Origin: Flavobacteriia bacterium
GTDB taxonomy: Bacteria; Bacteroidota; Bacteroidia; Flavobacteriales_D; Crocinitomicaceae
NCBI GenBank assembly: GCA_016183815.1
Contig: JACPDW010000008.1
Span: 248,001 to 312,000 of the forward strand
DNA: 64,000 nucleotides
Direction: 5' to 3'
Both the position numbers and the translations under genes were made by a program. Below the pieces are notes generated by a model, which was given only the letters and a program-made list of their open reading frames with translations, did not search any database and was not told the origin of the DNA. Within the stretch, counting starts at the first letter, position 1, and every line of letters starts with the position of its first letter. Shown one piece after another: positions 44,343 through 52,543 of the stretch.

Positions 44343-45041
44343 CTAGTTCTCTTTTGGAGAATTATTTAACAAAGAGGGGAGAAAATAATAATCAATAAAT
44401 TCTCTAATACAACCCTCACCACCTTTTTTATTTAAGGTTAAATTTACAACTTTTTTTACTTGTACTACTGAGTCAGATGGACAAGCCGAAAAACCAGCCA
44501 TAGACATAATATCCAAATCATTTACATCATCTCCAATGATAGCGATGTTTTCCCAATCTAAATGAAGTTCATTCATCCAATTTTTAAGTATAGATATTTT
44601 TTCTTCCCTTCCAACGTAACAATATTTTATTTTCAAAATTTCAGCTCTTTTTTCTATAGTTTTACCATAAAAACCAGAAGAAATTATTCCAATTTCGATA
44701 TTATTTTTTAATAACTGTTGTATTCCCATACCGTCTTTAGCATTAAATTTTTTGATTTGATCACCATTTTCAGTATAATACATTCCAGCATCTGTCATAA
44801 CTCCATCGACATCTAAAACAAGAAATTTAATATTTTTTAATTTGTTTTTTAAATAATCATAAGGAAAAATTGGGCTATACAATAAATTAAACAAAGTACT
44901 GTTCATTTCTTCTGCAAAAGTTTCCAATTCATTGATTGATAAATCAAAAGGATGTTCGACATCAAAATCAGATAAAACAGCTAAATAATCCAATCCGTTA
45001 AGCTGGCAGTAACCTTTTATATTTTGTTCAAGATATATCAT
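44343..45041 (-). CDS. KdsC-like HAD phosphatase with extra N-terminal domain
   Basis: 232 residues. Residues about 70-220 are a KdsC-type HAD phosphatase: catalytic VLDVDGVMTD (Asp77, Asp79), KKFNAKDGMGIQQL, IGIISSG, and IAIIGDDVNDLDIM with GFSACPSDSV. KdsC removes phosphate from KDO 8-phosphate; relatives act on other 2-keto-3-deoxy sugar acids. Residues 1-60 are extra and look like a helical, HTH-like module (GYCQLNGLDYLAVLSDF, LSINELETFAEEMNSTLFNL), not normally in KdsC. The start overlaps the DAHP synthase stop (ATGA), so the two are translationally coupled. Substrate uncertain. Confidence 0.78.
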   Translation of the reverse strand: MIYLEQNIKGYCQLNGLDYLAVLSDFDVEHPFDLSINELETFAEEMNSTLFNLLYSPIFPYDYLKNKLKNIKFLVLDVDGVMTDAGMYYTENGDQIKKFNAKDGMGIQQLLKNNIEIGIISSGFYGKTIEKRAEILKIKYCYVGREEKISILKNWMNELHLDWENIAIIGDDVNDLDIMSMAGFSACPSDSVVQVKKVVNLTLNKKGGEGCIREFIDYYFLPSLLNNSPKEN

Positions 45042-46036
45042 ATCATTTGATAACCAACACTTTGAGCGACTAGTTTTAAAGAAGATTGTAAGGTTTTAAA
45101 TTCATCGTGATTTAATTGTTGAGAGGCATCAGACAAAGCCACTTTTGGATTAGGATGAGATTCAATTAACAAACCATCTATTCCCATTGCCACACAAGCT
45201 TTCGATAAATCGGAAACGCCATAAGCATATCCCATCGCATGACTGGGATCTAAAATAATTGGTAAATTGGTATGCAATTTAAGCCAAGCTACGCCACATA
45301 AATCTAAAGTGAAACGGGTGCCAGTTTCAAATGTTCGAATTCCTCTTTCACACAATATAACGTTAGGATTTCCACCAGACAAAACAAATTCTGCTGCCTG
45401 AACAAATTCTTGAAGTGTTGTTCCAAATCCACGTTTTATCAATACTGGTTTTTGTGTTTTAGCACAAGCTCTTAAAATCCCTTGATCGTACATTGCTTTA
45501 GCACCAACTTGAATTACATCGGTATATTCAATAATTTCGTCAATATGACTTGCATCACGAGCTTCTGTAATGACTATCATGCCAAATTTTTCACGAACTT
45601 TCGCCAATAATTTTAATCCCTCTAATCCCAAACCCTGAAAACTGTATGGACTTGTTCGAGGTTTGTAACACCCACCTCTAAACATTTTTAGATCTAAAGA
45701 AGACATGAAAGTAGCTGATTCCATTATTTGAGATTCAGATTCTACTGAACAAGGTCCGCCAATCAATACGGTATTTTTTGTATTACCTCCAATTTTAAAT
45801 AATCCAAAATCAATGGTTCTGCTTTCTTTCATATAAATTTTTGAAGCCAATTGATTGTCGTTTGGTAAAACCCAAAAATTAGAAATTTTATCTTGTAAGA
45901 AAGCAGGAACTTCTTTTAATGAGGAAGCAGTAACAAAAACGAATTGTTGACCATCGTGAAAACAAATTGCTTTAGTTTCTTTTGCCAAGGCATGTGCTTC
46001 ATTTTCTTTAATGTTACTGTTTAAATGTAAAATCAT
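45038..46036 (-). CDS. aroF: 3-Deoxy-7-phosphoheptulonate (DAHP) synthase, type I-beta
   Basis: 332 residues. Residues 1-65 form the ferredoxin-like regulatory domain seen in Thermotoga-type enzymes; then the barrel with LIGGPCSVES, GGCYKPRTSPYSFQGLG, IQVGAKAMYDQ, VLIKRGFGTTLQEF, ILCERGIRTFE and LDPSHAMGYAYGV. The KPRTSPYSFQG block marks DAHP synthase rather than KDO-8-phosphate synthase. It condenses PEP and erythrose 4-phosphate at the head of the shikimate pathway. It overlaps both neighbours by four bases (ATGA on each side), within an operon with the epimerase-CBS and KdsC-like genes. Confidence 0.92.
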   Translation of the reverse strand: MILHLNSNIKENEAHALAKETKAICFHDGQQFVFVTASSLKEVPAFLQDKISNFWVLPNDNQLASKIYMKESRTIDFGLFKIGGNTKNTVLIGGPCSVESESQIMESATFMSSLDLKMFRGGCYKPRTSPYSFQGLGLEGLKLLAKVREKFGMIVITEARDASHIDEIIEYTDVIQVGAKAMYDQGILRACAKTQKPVLIKRGFGTTLQEFVQAAEFVLSGGNPNVILCERGIRTFETGTRFTLDLCGVAWLKLHTNLPIILDPSHAMGYAYGVSDLSKACVAMGIDGLLIESHPNPKVALSDASQQLNHDEFKTLQSSLKLVAQSVGYQMI

Positions 46037-47046
46037 AATTCTCCTTTGATTAAGTTCATAAAAGTAACAATTCCTACAGCTTTTTGATTATCATCAATAA
46101 CAGGCAGATAAAGAATGGGAAATTTACTTTTTTTAATAAGAGACAATAAATCTTTAACAGAATTTTTTTGATTTACAGAAAGAGCATTTCTATTAATAAA
46201 ATCTATTGAATCGAAATCTTTTTTTGTTTCATTATTTTTAAGTAATCCTCTTCTAACGTCAGCATTTGATATTATTCCTATAAACTTATTTTTTTCATTA
46301 ACAACTAAAGTAAAACCCAATTGACCATTTTCTATTGATTGTAATATATCCATAAAACGATGACTTTTTTCGTTTACAAAAGGACATTCATCAAAGGGGA
46401 TCATAAAATCTTTTACTAAATAATGAGATTCGATGTTTCTATTTGTCAAATTCATTAGAGCATGACCAATACTTGCCGAGGAAAATAAATAAGAGCCAGA
46501 AACAGAAGTGCTTACTCCCATATTTCTTAATATGAAGGAAACTTCCGCATTGACCCCACCATCCACATGGATTGATTTGTCAGGGTATTGTTTTTTAAAA
46601 TCTCTAATTTTTTTAAAATTAAGTGTGTCAAAAACACCACCACTTTGTCCTGGTGTAGTTGCCATTATTAAAATAAAATCAAAATGAAGATAGTCCGAAA
46701 AAATAGAAATGGGTGTATCTCCACTTACAGCTATTCCTTTTTTGGTAATTATTTTAGAAGGAATTACAAGAGGATTTTTTATTGATTCATATTGAAAAGT
46801 TATATATTCTACTGGTGTTTGAATAAGTAATGGGAAAAATCTTTCTGGATTTGAAGAGATAATATGTAAGTCAATTGGCAATGAAGTCCATTTCTTAATT
46901 TCTATAATGTCTTGAAATACAGAATCATCGTCGTTGCAATCGACATGAAGCATATCGACATTATGGTTTTCTAAATCCAAAATTACTTCTTTTAGAGGTC
47001 TTTTTTTATCGCTATATATCGAGGCAGAAATTTTCACAATGGTCAA
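46033..47046 (-). CDS. Ribulose-phosphate 3-epimerase-like barrel fused to a CBS pair
   Basis: 337 residues counted from TTG at 47046; GTG at 47037 (giving KISASIYS, the usual epimerase opening) is an equal candidate, and no ATG is possible because an in-frame stop lies just upstream. Residues about 4-210 are a ribulose-phosphate-epimerase-type barrel: the metal/catalytic pair His34-x-Asp36 (MLHVDC), His in PIDLHIIS, ATTPGQSGGVFD in place of the family 'vnPGfgGQ.F', and IHVDGGVN with the second Asp. Residues about 220-337 are two CBS motifs (HRFMDILQSIENGQLGFTLV, FIGIISNADVRRGLL; PVIDDNQKAVGIVTFMNL). CBS pairs usually bind adenine nucleotides and occur in KdsD, not in epimerases. First gene of the operon. 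Confidence 0.82.
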   Translation of the reverse strand: MTIVKISASIYSDKKRPLKEVILDLENHNVDMLHVDCNDDDSVFQDIIEIKKWTSLPIDLHIISSNPERFFPLLIQTPVEYITFQYESIKNPLVIPSKIITKKGIAVSGDTPISIFSDYLHFDFILIMATTPGQSGGVFDTLNFKKIRDFKKQYPDKSIHVDGGVNAEVSFILRNMGVSTSVSGSYLFSSASIGHALMNLTNRNIESHYLVKDFMIPFDECPFVNEKSHRFMDILQSIENGQLGFTLVVNEKNKFIGIISNADVRRGLLKNNETKKDFDSIDFINRNALSVNQKNSVKDLLSLIKKSKFPILYLPVIDDNQKAVGIVTFMNLIKGEL

Positions 47047-47058
47047 AAATCAAGTTTG

Positions 47059-47109
47059 CAAAATTAGTTAAAAATATTGACTTAAATAGACAGATAAATT
47101 ATAATTTTG
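47059..47109. promoter_or_regulatory. Divergent -7 boxes for the epimerase-CBS operon and the hydrolase gene
   Basis: Within the 67-base gap, TAATTTTG is present on both strands: minus at 47059-47066 (12 bases before the minus start at 47046) and plus at 47102-47109 (four bases before the ATG at 47114). For the plus box a TTG stands 22 bases upstream (47077-47079). The plus transcript would begin at or next to its start codon. Confidence 0.45.
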
Positions 47110-47113
47110 TCGA

Positions 47114-47932
47114 ATGCAAACCGAAAAAATAAAAGATAAATATATTGGTAGTGAAGGAAAAAAAGCTTTATATGACATACACTTGCCAGTTAATGATAAT
47201 AAAAAACTTATTCTTTTTATTCACGGTTATATGGGCTTCAAAGATTGGGGAGCATGGAATTTAATGCAAGAATATTTTGTATCCAATGGTTTTGGATTTT
47301 GTAAATTAAATTTAACTCATAATGGAATTGGTTTAAAAGATGTTGATCAATTTACTGATTTAGATGCTTTTGCTAATAATTCATATTCAAAAGAGGTGGA
47401 AGATGTAAAATTGTTTATAGATTTTATAACAGATACTTACCACTCATTTGAATTAATTTTAATGGGACATAGCAGGGGAGGGGCGATAGCACTTTTAAAC
47501 GGTAATCATTCTAAAGTTTCAAAAATCATCACTCTTGCGTCAATATCTTCTATTAGCAAACGATTTTCTGATAATGAAATGATTACTAATTGGGAAAAAG
47601 AGGGTATTAGATATGTGCAAAATCAAAGGACAAAACAAATGATGCCTCATAATTATTCACAATACATTGATTTTTTAGAAAATAAAGAAACTTTAGATAT
47701 CCATAAGTGTTGTTTAAAACTTAAAAAAGAAGTTTTTGTTTTTCATGGGGAAAATGATAGTTCTGTTCCCATTGAAGAAGGTGAAGAGTTGGCAAACTAT
47801 TTAAATGTTACATTACATAAAGTTGAAAATGCAGATCATGTATTTGGGGCAAGTCACCCTTGGATTCAAAAAGATTTACCAAAAGAGCTAAAAAGAGTTG
47901 CAGATAAAATTATTTTGATTTTAAATTCATAG
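47114..47932 (+). CDS. Alpha/beta-hydrolase (acyl esterase/peptidase-like)
   Basis: 272 residues. The fold motifs are clear: oxyanion region FIHGYMGFKDWG, nucleophile elbow MGHSRGGA (Ser120), acid FHGENDSSVP (Asp215) and base ENADHVFG (His242), so the Ser-Asp-His triad is complete. No signal peptide. The substrate cannot be deduced; such stand-alone enzymes are annotated as dienelactone-hydrolase-like or general esterases. It converges with the following solenoid-protein gene, overlapping it by six bases at the 3' ends. Confidence 0.8.
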   Translation: MQTEKIKDKYIGSEGKKALYDIHLPVNDNKKLILFIHGYMGFKDWGAWNLMQEYFVSNGFGFCKLNLTHNGIGLKDVDQFTDLDAFANNSYSKEVEDVKLFIDFITDTYHSFELILMGHSRGGAIALLNGNHSKVSKIITLASISSISKRFSDNEMITNWEKEGIRYVQNQRTKQMMPHNYSQYIDFLENKETLDIHKCCLKLKKEVFVFHGENDSSVPIEEGEELANYLNVTLHKVENADHVFGASHPWIQKDLPKELKRVADKIILILNS

Positions 47933-49450
47933 AATTTGGGCTTCTTTTGCGAAACTAGTTTTTTTAATTTTTGCATTTATCCAAGCTTGGATGTTAAAAT
48001 ATTCTAAAACAATTTGTTCCTGTCTAGTGTTTAGTAGTAAATCTACTTCTTTTTTCATGAGTTCAAAATGTTCCGCTTGAGCTATAGTGTTCCCTGCTTT
48101 TGATAGTTTGCGTAAATATTTTATTATAATTTCTTCGATAGTATAATCTTTTTCGTATTTTGATAAATATCTATTCGTAGATTTAATAATGTATTCTAAA
48201 TAATCATAATTTTCTAATTCAAAATGGATTATAAGATTTAAAATTCTACTAAAACTGTATATATCTTGTCTTAGATTTTGCTCATTATCATTTAATACAT
48301 CAATTAAAAAAGAAAGAGATTTTTTGTATTCACCAATTCCAAAAAAACTGTATGCTTTATTGTATTGAAGGTATAATTCTTGTTCTTTACTTATTTTATC
48401 TTGAAAAGGCTCCAATAATTTATCAATTTCTGGAATCATTGAAATAGATTTGCTAAAATTCCCCATTCTATGCAATAAATTAAGTTCTTGATTATAAGAA
48501 TTGGTTAATATTTTAACTTGTAAGTCAATAGAGGAAAATGTCTTTTTGTTTGGTAAATCTCTAATTTCTCTAATTAAATCTTGTGCTTTAACAAAATCAT
48601 GACTATCAATATAACAACGAAGAAGATAAAAAAGTGTCATAATATACCTTTGTTGAGAATCTTCTTTAATTAAAGGGTTTTTATCTAAAATTTCTTTTGT
48701 CTTATTAAAAAATTGGAAACTGTCTTCATAATTTCTATTTGTAGCAGCACAAAGTCCTTTAATATAATAACACATGGAAGAAGCTCTAACAGATATTGCC
48801 GTATTTTTACCTTTAATTAGATGATAATCAGCAATATCGTCAACAATTTTTCTTTCTTTTTCATTTCGAGTAAAACCACCACTTCTAAAAATTAGGTTAA
48901 TTTTTGAGTAAACAATTTGATATTCAGCTAAATTTCTAAGTTTTGCAATTACAAGTTCTTCTTCCGTTATCAATTCATCTAAGTTAGTTGAGAATTCTCC
49001 CTCTTCGTAAGCTTCTTCTAATAATTTTTTTTGCCATGAGATTAACTCAAACCAGTAGTAAAATTTCTCATATTCAGCAGCTAGTTCTTTTGCTCGAGCC
49101 ACAAATTTTTCACATTCTTTGTATAATGCTTTGTTGTATAAAATTTCAACATTTTTAATTTCTTGTTTTAATATACTACTTATTGATTGTTCACTATAAA
49201 AAGAACGTAAACTTTTGAGTATTAATTTATAAAGGTGATTTTTTTCTGAAGGAAGATGACTGATAAATTTTTCTCCTTTAAATGATTTTTTTAATGATTC
49301 CTCATCATAATCCTCTTGTTTTTCAATAACATCAAAAATTTTTAAATAATTTTTATCTCCTGATTGGAGTGAAGAAGTCATTTTAAAAAATCTTTTTTCA
49401 GATTTAGATAAGGATTTAATAAGCTTAAATAATTCAATGGAGGGTTTCAT
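47927..49450 (-). CDS. Alpha-solenoid (TPR-like) protein of unknown function
   Basis: 507 residues from the ATG at 49450; the frame extends to a GTG at 49468 but the N-terminus MKPSIELFKLIKSLSKSEKRFFK from the ATG looks like a family start. No signal peptide or membrane segment. The sequence is almost all amphipathic helix, with TPR-like pairs (about 210-480; KAQDLIREIRDLPN, YNKAYSFFGIGEYKKSLSFL). Similar 450-520-residue proteins starting with 'LiksLtksEKRyFk' are widespread in Bacteroidota without assigned function. Likely a scaffold or regulator; nothing in the context helps. Confidence 0.7.
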   Translation of the reverse strand: MKPSIELFKLIKSLSKSEKRFFKMTSSLQSGDKNYLKIFDVIEKQEDYDEESLKKSFKGEKFISHLPSEKNHLYKLILKSLRSFYSEQSISSILKQEIKNVEILYNKALYKECEKFVARAKELAAEYEKFYYWFELISWQKKLLEEAYEEGEFSTNLDELITEEELVIAKLRNLAEYQIVYSKINLIFRSGGFTRNEKERKIVDDIADYHLIKGKNTAISVRASSMCYYIKGLCAATNRNYEDSFQFFNKTKEILDKNPLIKEDSQQRYIMTLFYLLRCYIDSHDFVKAQDLIREIRDLPNKKTFSSIDLQVKILTNSYNQELNLLHRMGNFSKSISMIPEIDKLLEPFQDKISKEQELYLQYNKAYSFFGIGEYKKSLSFLIDVLNDNEQNLRQDIYSFSRILNLIIHFELENYDYLEYIIKSTNRYLSKYEKDYTIEEIIIKYLRKLSKAGNTIAQAEHFELMKKEVDLLLNTRQEQIVLEYFNIQAWINAKIKKTSFAKEAQIL

Positions 49451-49561
49451 ACTTAAAAAGATTTTCACAAATTTAAATATTATTATTGAATTCCTATAAA
49501 AATTATTACTTGGATTCCTAAAAAAAAATATTCCTTACGTTCTTATAGTTAAAATTAGTTG

Positions 49562-49569
49562 TAAGTTTG
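49562..49569 (+). promoter_or_regulatory. -7 box for fabG
   Basis: TAAGTTTG, 18 bases before the fabG ATG at 49588; TTC instead of TTG at the exact -33 position (49540-49542). Confidence 0.45.
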
Positions 49570-49587
49570 TAACGAAAATTTTTGTTT

Positions 49588-50334
49588 ATGGGTTTATTAG
49601 AAAATAAAGTTGTGATCATTACTGGAGCATCAAGAGGAATTGGTAAAGCAGTAGCTGAAGAATTTGTTAAACAAGGTGCGAAACTTGCTTTTACCTATCT
49701 TTCATCTGAAGAAAAAGCAAAAGCACTTGAAAAGGAATTATGTGCAAATGGGGGAGTGGCAATTGGATTTAAATCCGATGCATCTAATTTTCAAGAAGCT
49801 CAATTACTTATCGACCAAGTAGTAGGAAAATTTGGAACTGTTGATGTTTTAGTTAATAATGCTGGAATTACCAAAGACAATTTATTAATGAGAATGACTG
49901 AAGATCAGTGGGACGATGTGATTCAAACTAATTTAAAATCAGCTTTTAATTTGACTAAAGCAGTTATCAAACCAATGATGAAAGCTAGATCTGGTTCAAT
50001 AATAAATATGTCATCTATTGTAGGAATTACTGGAAATGGAGGTCAATCTAATTATGCTGCTTCTAAAGCTGGATTAATTGGTTTTTCTAAATCTGTTGCA
50101 TTAGAATTAGGTTCTAGAAACATTAGATGTAATGCAGTAGCTCCTGGATTTATTGCAACCGAAATGACTTCATCATTAGATCCTAAAGTGATTGAAGATT
50201 GGTTAAGAGATATTCCATTAAAAAGACCTGGAACATCAGTTGAGGTTGCAAATGTTTGTGTGTTTTTAGCTTCTGATTTATCCTCTTTTGTTTCTGGGCA
50301 AACAATAAATGTTTGTGGAGGAATGGTAACGTAA
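49588..50334 (+). CDS. fabG: 3-Oxoacyl-[acyl-carrier-protein] reductase
   Basis: 248 residues from the ATG at 49588, the normal FabG length; a TTG six bases upstream adds only two residues. Short-chain dehydrogenase motifs: TGASRGIG (12-19), VNNAG near 90, catalytic Ser143 (NMSSIVG), Tyr156 and Lys160 (YAASK), and PGFIATEMT. It reduces beta-ketoacyl-ACP with NADPH in fatty-acid elongation. It is followed after 20 bases by a flavin-dependent enzyme of the FabK/nitronate-monooxygenase family. Other SDR substrates cannot be excluded but the fit to FabG is close. Confidence 0.9.
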   Translation: MGLLENKVVIITGASRGIGKAVAEEFVKQGAKLAFTYLSSEEKAKALEKELCANGGVAIGFKSDASNFQEAQLLIDQVVGKFGTVDVLVNNAGITKDNLLMRMTEDQWDDVIQTNLKSAFNLTKAVIKPMMKARSGSIINMSSIVGITGNGGQSNYAASKAGLIGFSKSVALELGSRNIRCNAVAPGFIATEMTSSLDPKVIEDWLRDIPLKRPGTSVEVANVCVFLASDLSSFVSGQTINVCGGMVT

Positions 50335-50354
50335 AACTTTGATTTTAAATAAGA

Positions 50355-51305
50355 ATGAATAATAGAATTACAAATTTATTTCAAATCAAATATCCAATCA
50401 TTCAAGCTGGAATGATTTGGTGCAGTGGGTGGGAGTTAGCTTCTGCCGTTTCCAATGCTGGTGGTTTGGGTATAATTGGCTCAGGTTCAATGTATCCTGA
50501 AATTTTAAAAGAGCATGTTCAAAAATGTAAAAAGCACACAGATAAACCCTTTGCTGTAAATTTACCTTTAATTTATCCAAACATGGAGGAACATGTTCAA
50601 ACCATTATTGATTTTAAAGTGCCAATTGTTTTTACTTCAGCTGGAAATCCAAAAGTATGGACAAAAATTTTACAAGATAAAGGCATAAAGGTTGTTCATG
50701 TTGTTTCAAGCGTAAAATTTGCATTAAAAGCTCAAGAAGCTGGAGTAGATGCAATTGTTACAGAAGGTTTTGAAGCAGGTGGACATAACGGCAGAGAAGA
50801 AACTACCACGTTTTGTTTAATTCCTATGGTTAAAAAGTCTGTTCATATTCCGATAATTGCTGCTGGCGGAATTGCAAATGGTGCTAGTATTTTAGCTGCG
50901 ATGAATTTAGGGGCAGATGGTGTGCAGATTGGAAGTCGATTTGTGGCTTCAGAAGAATCATCAGCACATATTGATTTTAAGAGAAAAGTTGTTGAAGCTC
51001 AAGATGGAGACACTTTATTGACTTTAAAAGAATTAACACCAGTTCGCTTATTGAAAAATCCTTTTTATGAAAAAGTGATGGATGCTTATCAACAAAAAAC
51101 AGAAGTAGAAGGACTTAATACATTATTAGGTAGGGGAAGGGCAAAAAAAGGAATGTTTGAAGGAGATTTGAATGAAGGTGAATTAGAAATTGGTCAAATC
51201 TGTGGATTAATTGATGATATATTACCTGCGAAAGAAATTATGTTACGATTATTAAATGAATTTAAAATAGCACTTGATAATCAAAAAAATATTTCCTTTT
51301 TATGA
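50355..51305 (+). CDS. Nitronate monooxygenase/FabK-like flavin oxidoreductase
   Basis: 316 residues. FMN-binding TIM barrel with PIIQAGMIWCSG at the start, AVNLPLIYPN, IVTEGFEAGGHNGREE (His144 is at the place of the nitronate-monooxygenase catalytic His), PIIAAGGIANGASILAAMNLGADGVQIGSRF and a C-terminal lid. The family contains nitronate monooxygenase and the enoyl-ACP reductase FabK. Position directly behind fabG makes a lipid role possible, but the His and the overall pattern are closer to the nitronate monooxygenase branch. The stop overlaps the next start (ATGA). Confidence 0.82.
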   Translation: MNNRITNLFQIKYPIIQAGMIWCSGWELASAVSNAGGLGIIGSGSMYPEILKEHVQKCKKHTDKPFAVNLPLIYPNMEEHVQTIIDFKVPIVFTSAGNPKVWTKILQDKGIKVVHVVSSVKFALKAQEAGVDAIVTEGFEAGGHNGREETTTFCLIPMVKKSVHIPIIAAGGIANGASILAAMNLGADGVQIGSRFVASEESSAHIDFKRKVVEAQDGDTLLTLKELTPVRLLKNPFYEKVMDAYQQKTEVEGLNTLLGRGRAKKGMFEGDLNEGELEIGQICGLIDDILPAKEIMLRLLNEFKIALDNQKNISFL

Positions 51306-52540
51306 TTTCTTACCATCGTTTTATTTTAGATAATGGATTAAAAGTTTTATTTCATTACGACAATTCCTGCACAATGGCAGTAGTAAATACACTTTACGAT
51401 GTAGGTGCAAGAGATGAAAATCCAAACAAAACGGGCTTTGCTCATCTGTTTGAACATTTGATGTTTGGTGGATCAAAAAATATTCAAGATTTTGATAATG
51501 TGCTTCAAAATGCTGGTGGTGAGAGCAATGCTTTTACTTCAAATGACATTACTAATTATTATGATTTAATTCCTACACCAAATATTGAAACAGCTTTATG
51601 GCTTGAGTCCGATAGGATGTTGTCTTTGTCTTTTTTGGAGAAATCGTTGAATGTCCAAAAAAATGTTGTTATTGAAGAGTTTAAACAAAGATATTTGAAT
51701 CAACCTTATGGTGATGTTTGGTTAAAACTTCGACCACTTTGTTACAAAACACATCCTTATCAATGGGCAACGATAGGTAAAGAAATAGCTCATATTGAAC
51801 AAGCGACATTACAAGATGTTAAGGACTTTTTTTTCCAACATTACGCTCCAAACACAGCTATTTTAACCATCGCTGGAAATATACAAAAAGAGTATGTAGA
51901 AGATGTTGTAAACAAATGGTATAGAGATATTCCCTCAGTAGAAAAAAAGATTCGAAATATAGAAAAAGAAGTAGTTCAATCTGATTTTCGTCAATTGACA
52001 ATAGAAAGAAAAGTTCCTCAAGACGCTTTTTATTATGCATTTAAAATGCAAAAAAGAAATGAAAAAGGATATATATTAACTGATCTGTTGTCCGATTATC
52101 TTGCAGGTGACAAATCTTCAGTTTTGTATCAAACTTTTGTCAAAGAAAAAAAATATTGTACTGAAATTCAATCTTATATTCTTGGTTCATTAGACGAAGG
52201 ATTATTACTAATAAGTGGTAAAATTTCACCAGGTATTAGTTTAGAAGAAATAAATACCTACATTTGGGAAAAAATAGAACAGTTGAAAATTAAATCTATC
52301 GATGAAAAAGAATTAAGCAAATTAAAAAATAAATTTTTAACTTCAAAAGAATTTCAAGATCAAAGTACATTAAATAGAGCGATGAATTTGTCATTTTTTG
52401 AATTATTAGGAAACGTAGATACGATAAATAAAGAGTTTGATGAATACTTAAAAATTGATATTAATTCATTTCATCTAAATTTAAATCATATTCTTAAACA
52501 ATCTTCTTGTAGTTTGTTACAAGTTAAAGCGATTTCGTAA
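51302..52540 (+). CDS. M16 family zinc metallopeptidase
   Basis: 412 residues. The inverted zinc motif HLFEH (His48, Glu51, His52) lies in the family block GFAHLFEHLMFGGSK, and the third ligand Glu lies in VVIEEFKQRY (about 122). It is an active-type M16 half (insulinase/mitochondrial-processing-peptidase family). No signal peptide is visible, so it is either cytoplasmic or exported differently from its usual lipoprotein/periplasmic relatives. Only one M16 unit is present and no partner inactive subunit is adjacent. Start overlaps the previous stop, giving translational coupling. Confidence 0.9.
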   Translation: MISYHRFILDNGLKVLFHYDNSCTMAVVNTLYDVGARDENPNKTGFAHLFEHLMFGGSKNIQDFDNVLQNAGGESNAFTSNDITNYYDLIPTPNIETALWLESDRMLSLSFLEKSLNVQKNVVIEEFKQRYLNQPYGDVWLKLRPLCYKTHPYQWATIGKEIAHIEQATLQDVKDFFFQHYAPNTAILTIAGNIQKEYVEDVVNKWYRDIPSVEKKIRNIEKEVVQSDFRQLTIERKVPQDAFYYAFKMQKRNEKGYILTDLLSDYLAGDKSSVLYQTFVKEKKYCTEIQSYILGSLDEGLLLISGKISPGISLEEINTYIWEKIEQLKIKSIDEKELSKLKNKFLTSKEFQDQSTLNRAMNLSFFELLGNVDTINKEFDEYLKIDINSFHLNLNHILKQSSCSLLQVKAIS

Positions 52541-52543
52541 AAA

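Noticed and set aside
45038-46036. KDO-8-phosphate synthase (kdsA) for the barrel enzyme
   Set aside because: KPRTSPYSFQG and the N-terminal ferredoxin-like domain mark a DAHP synthase; KDO-8-phosphate synthases have an N-R-S-type motif there.
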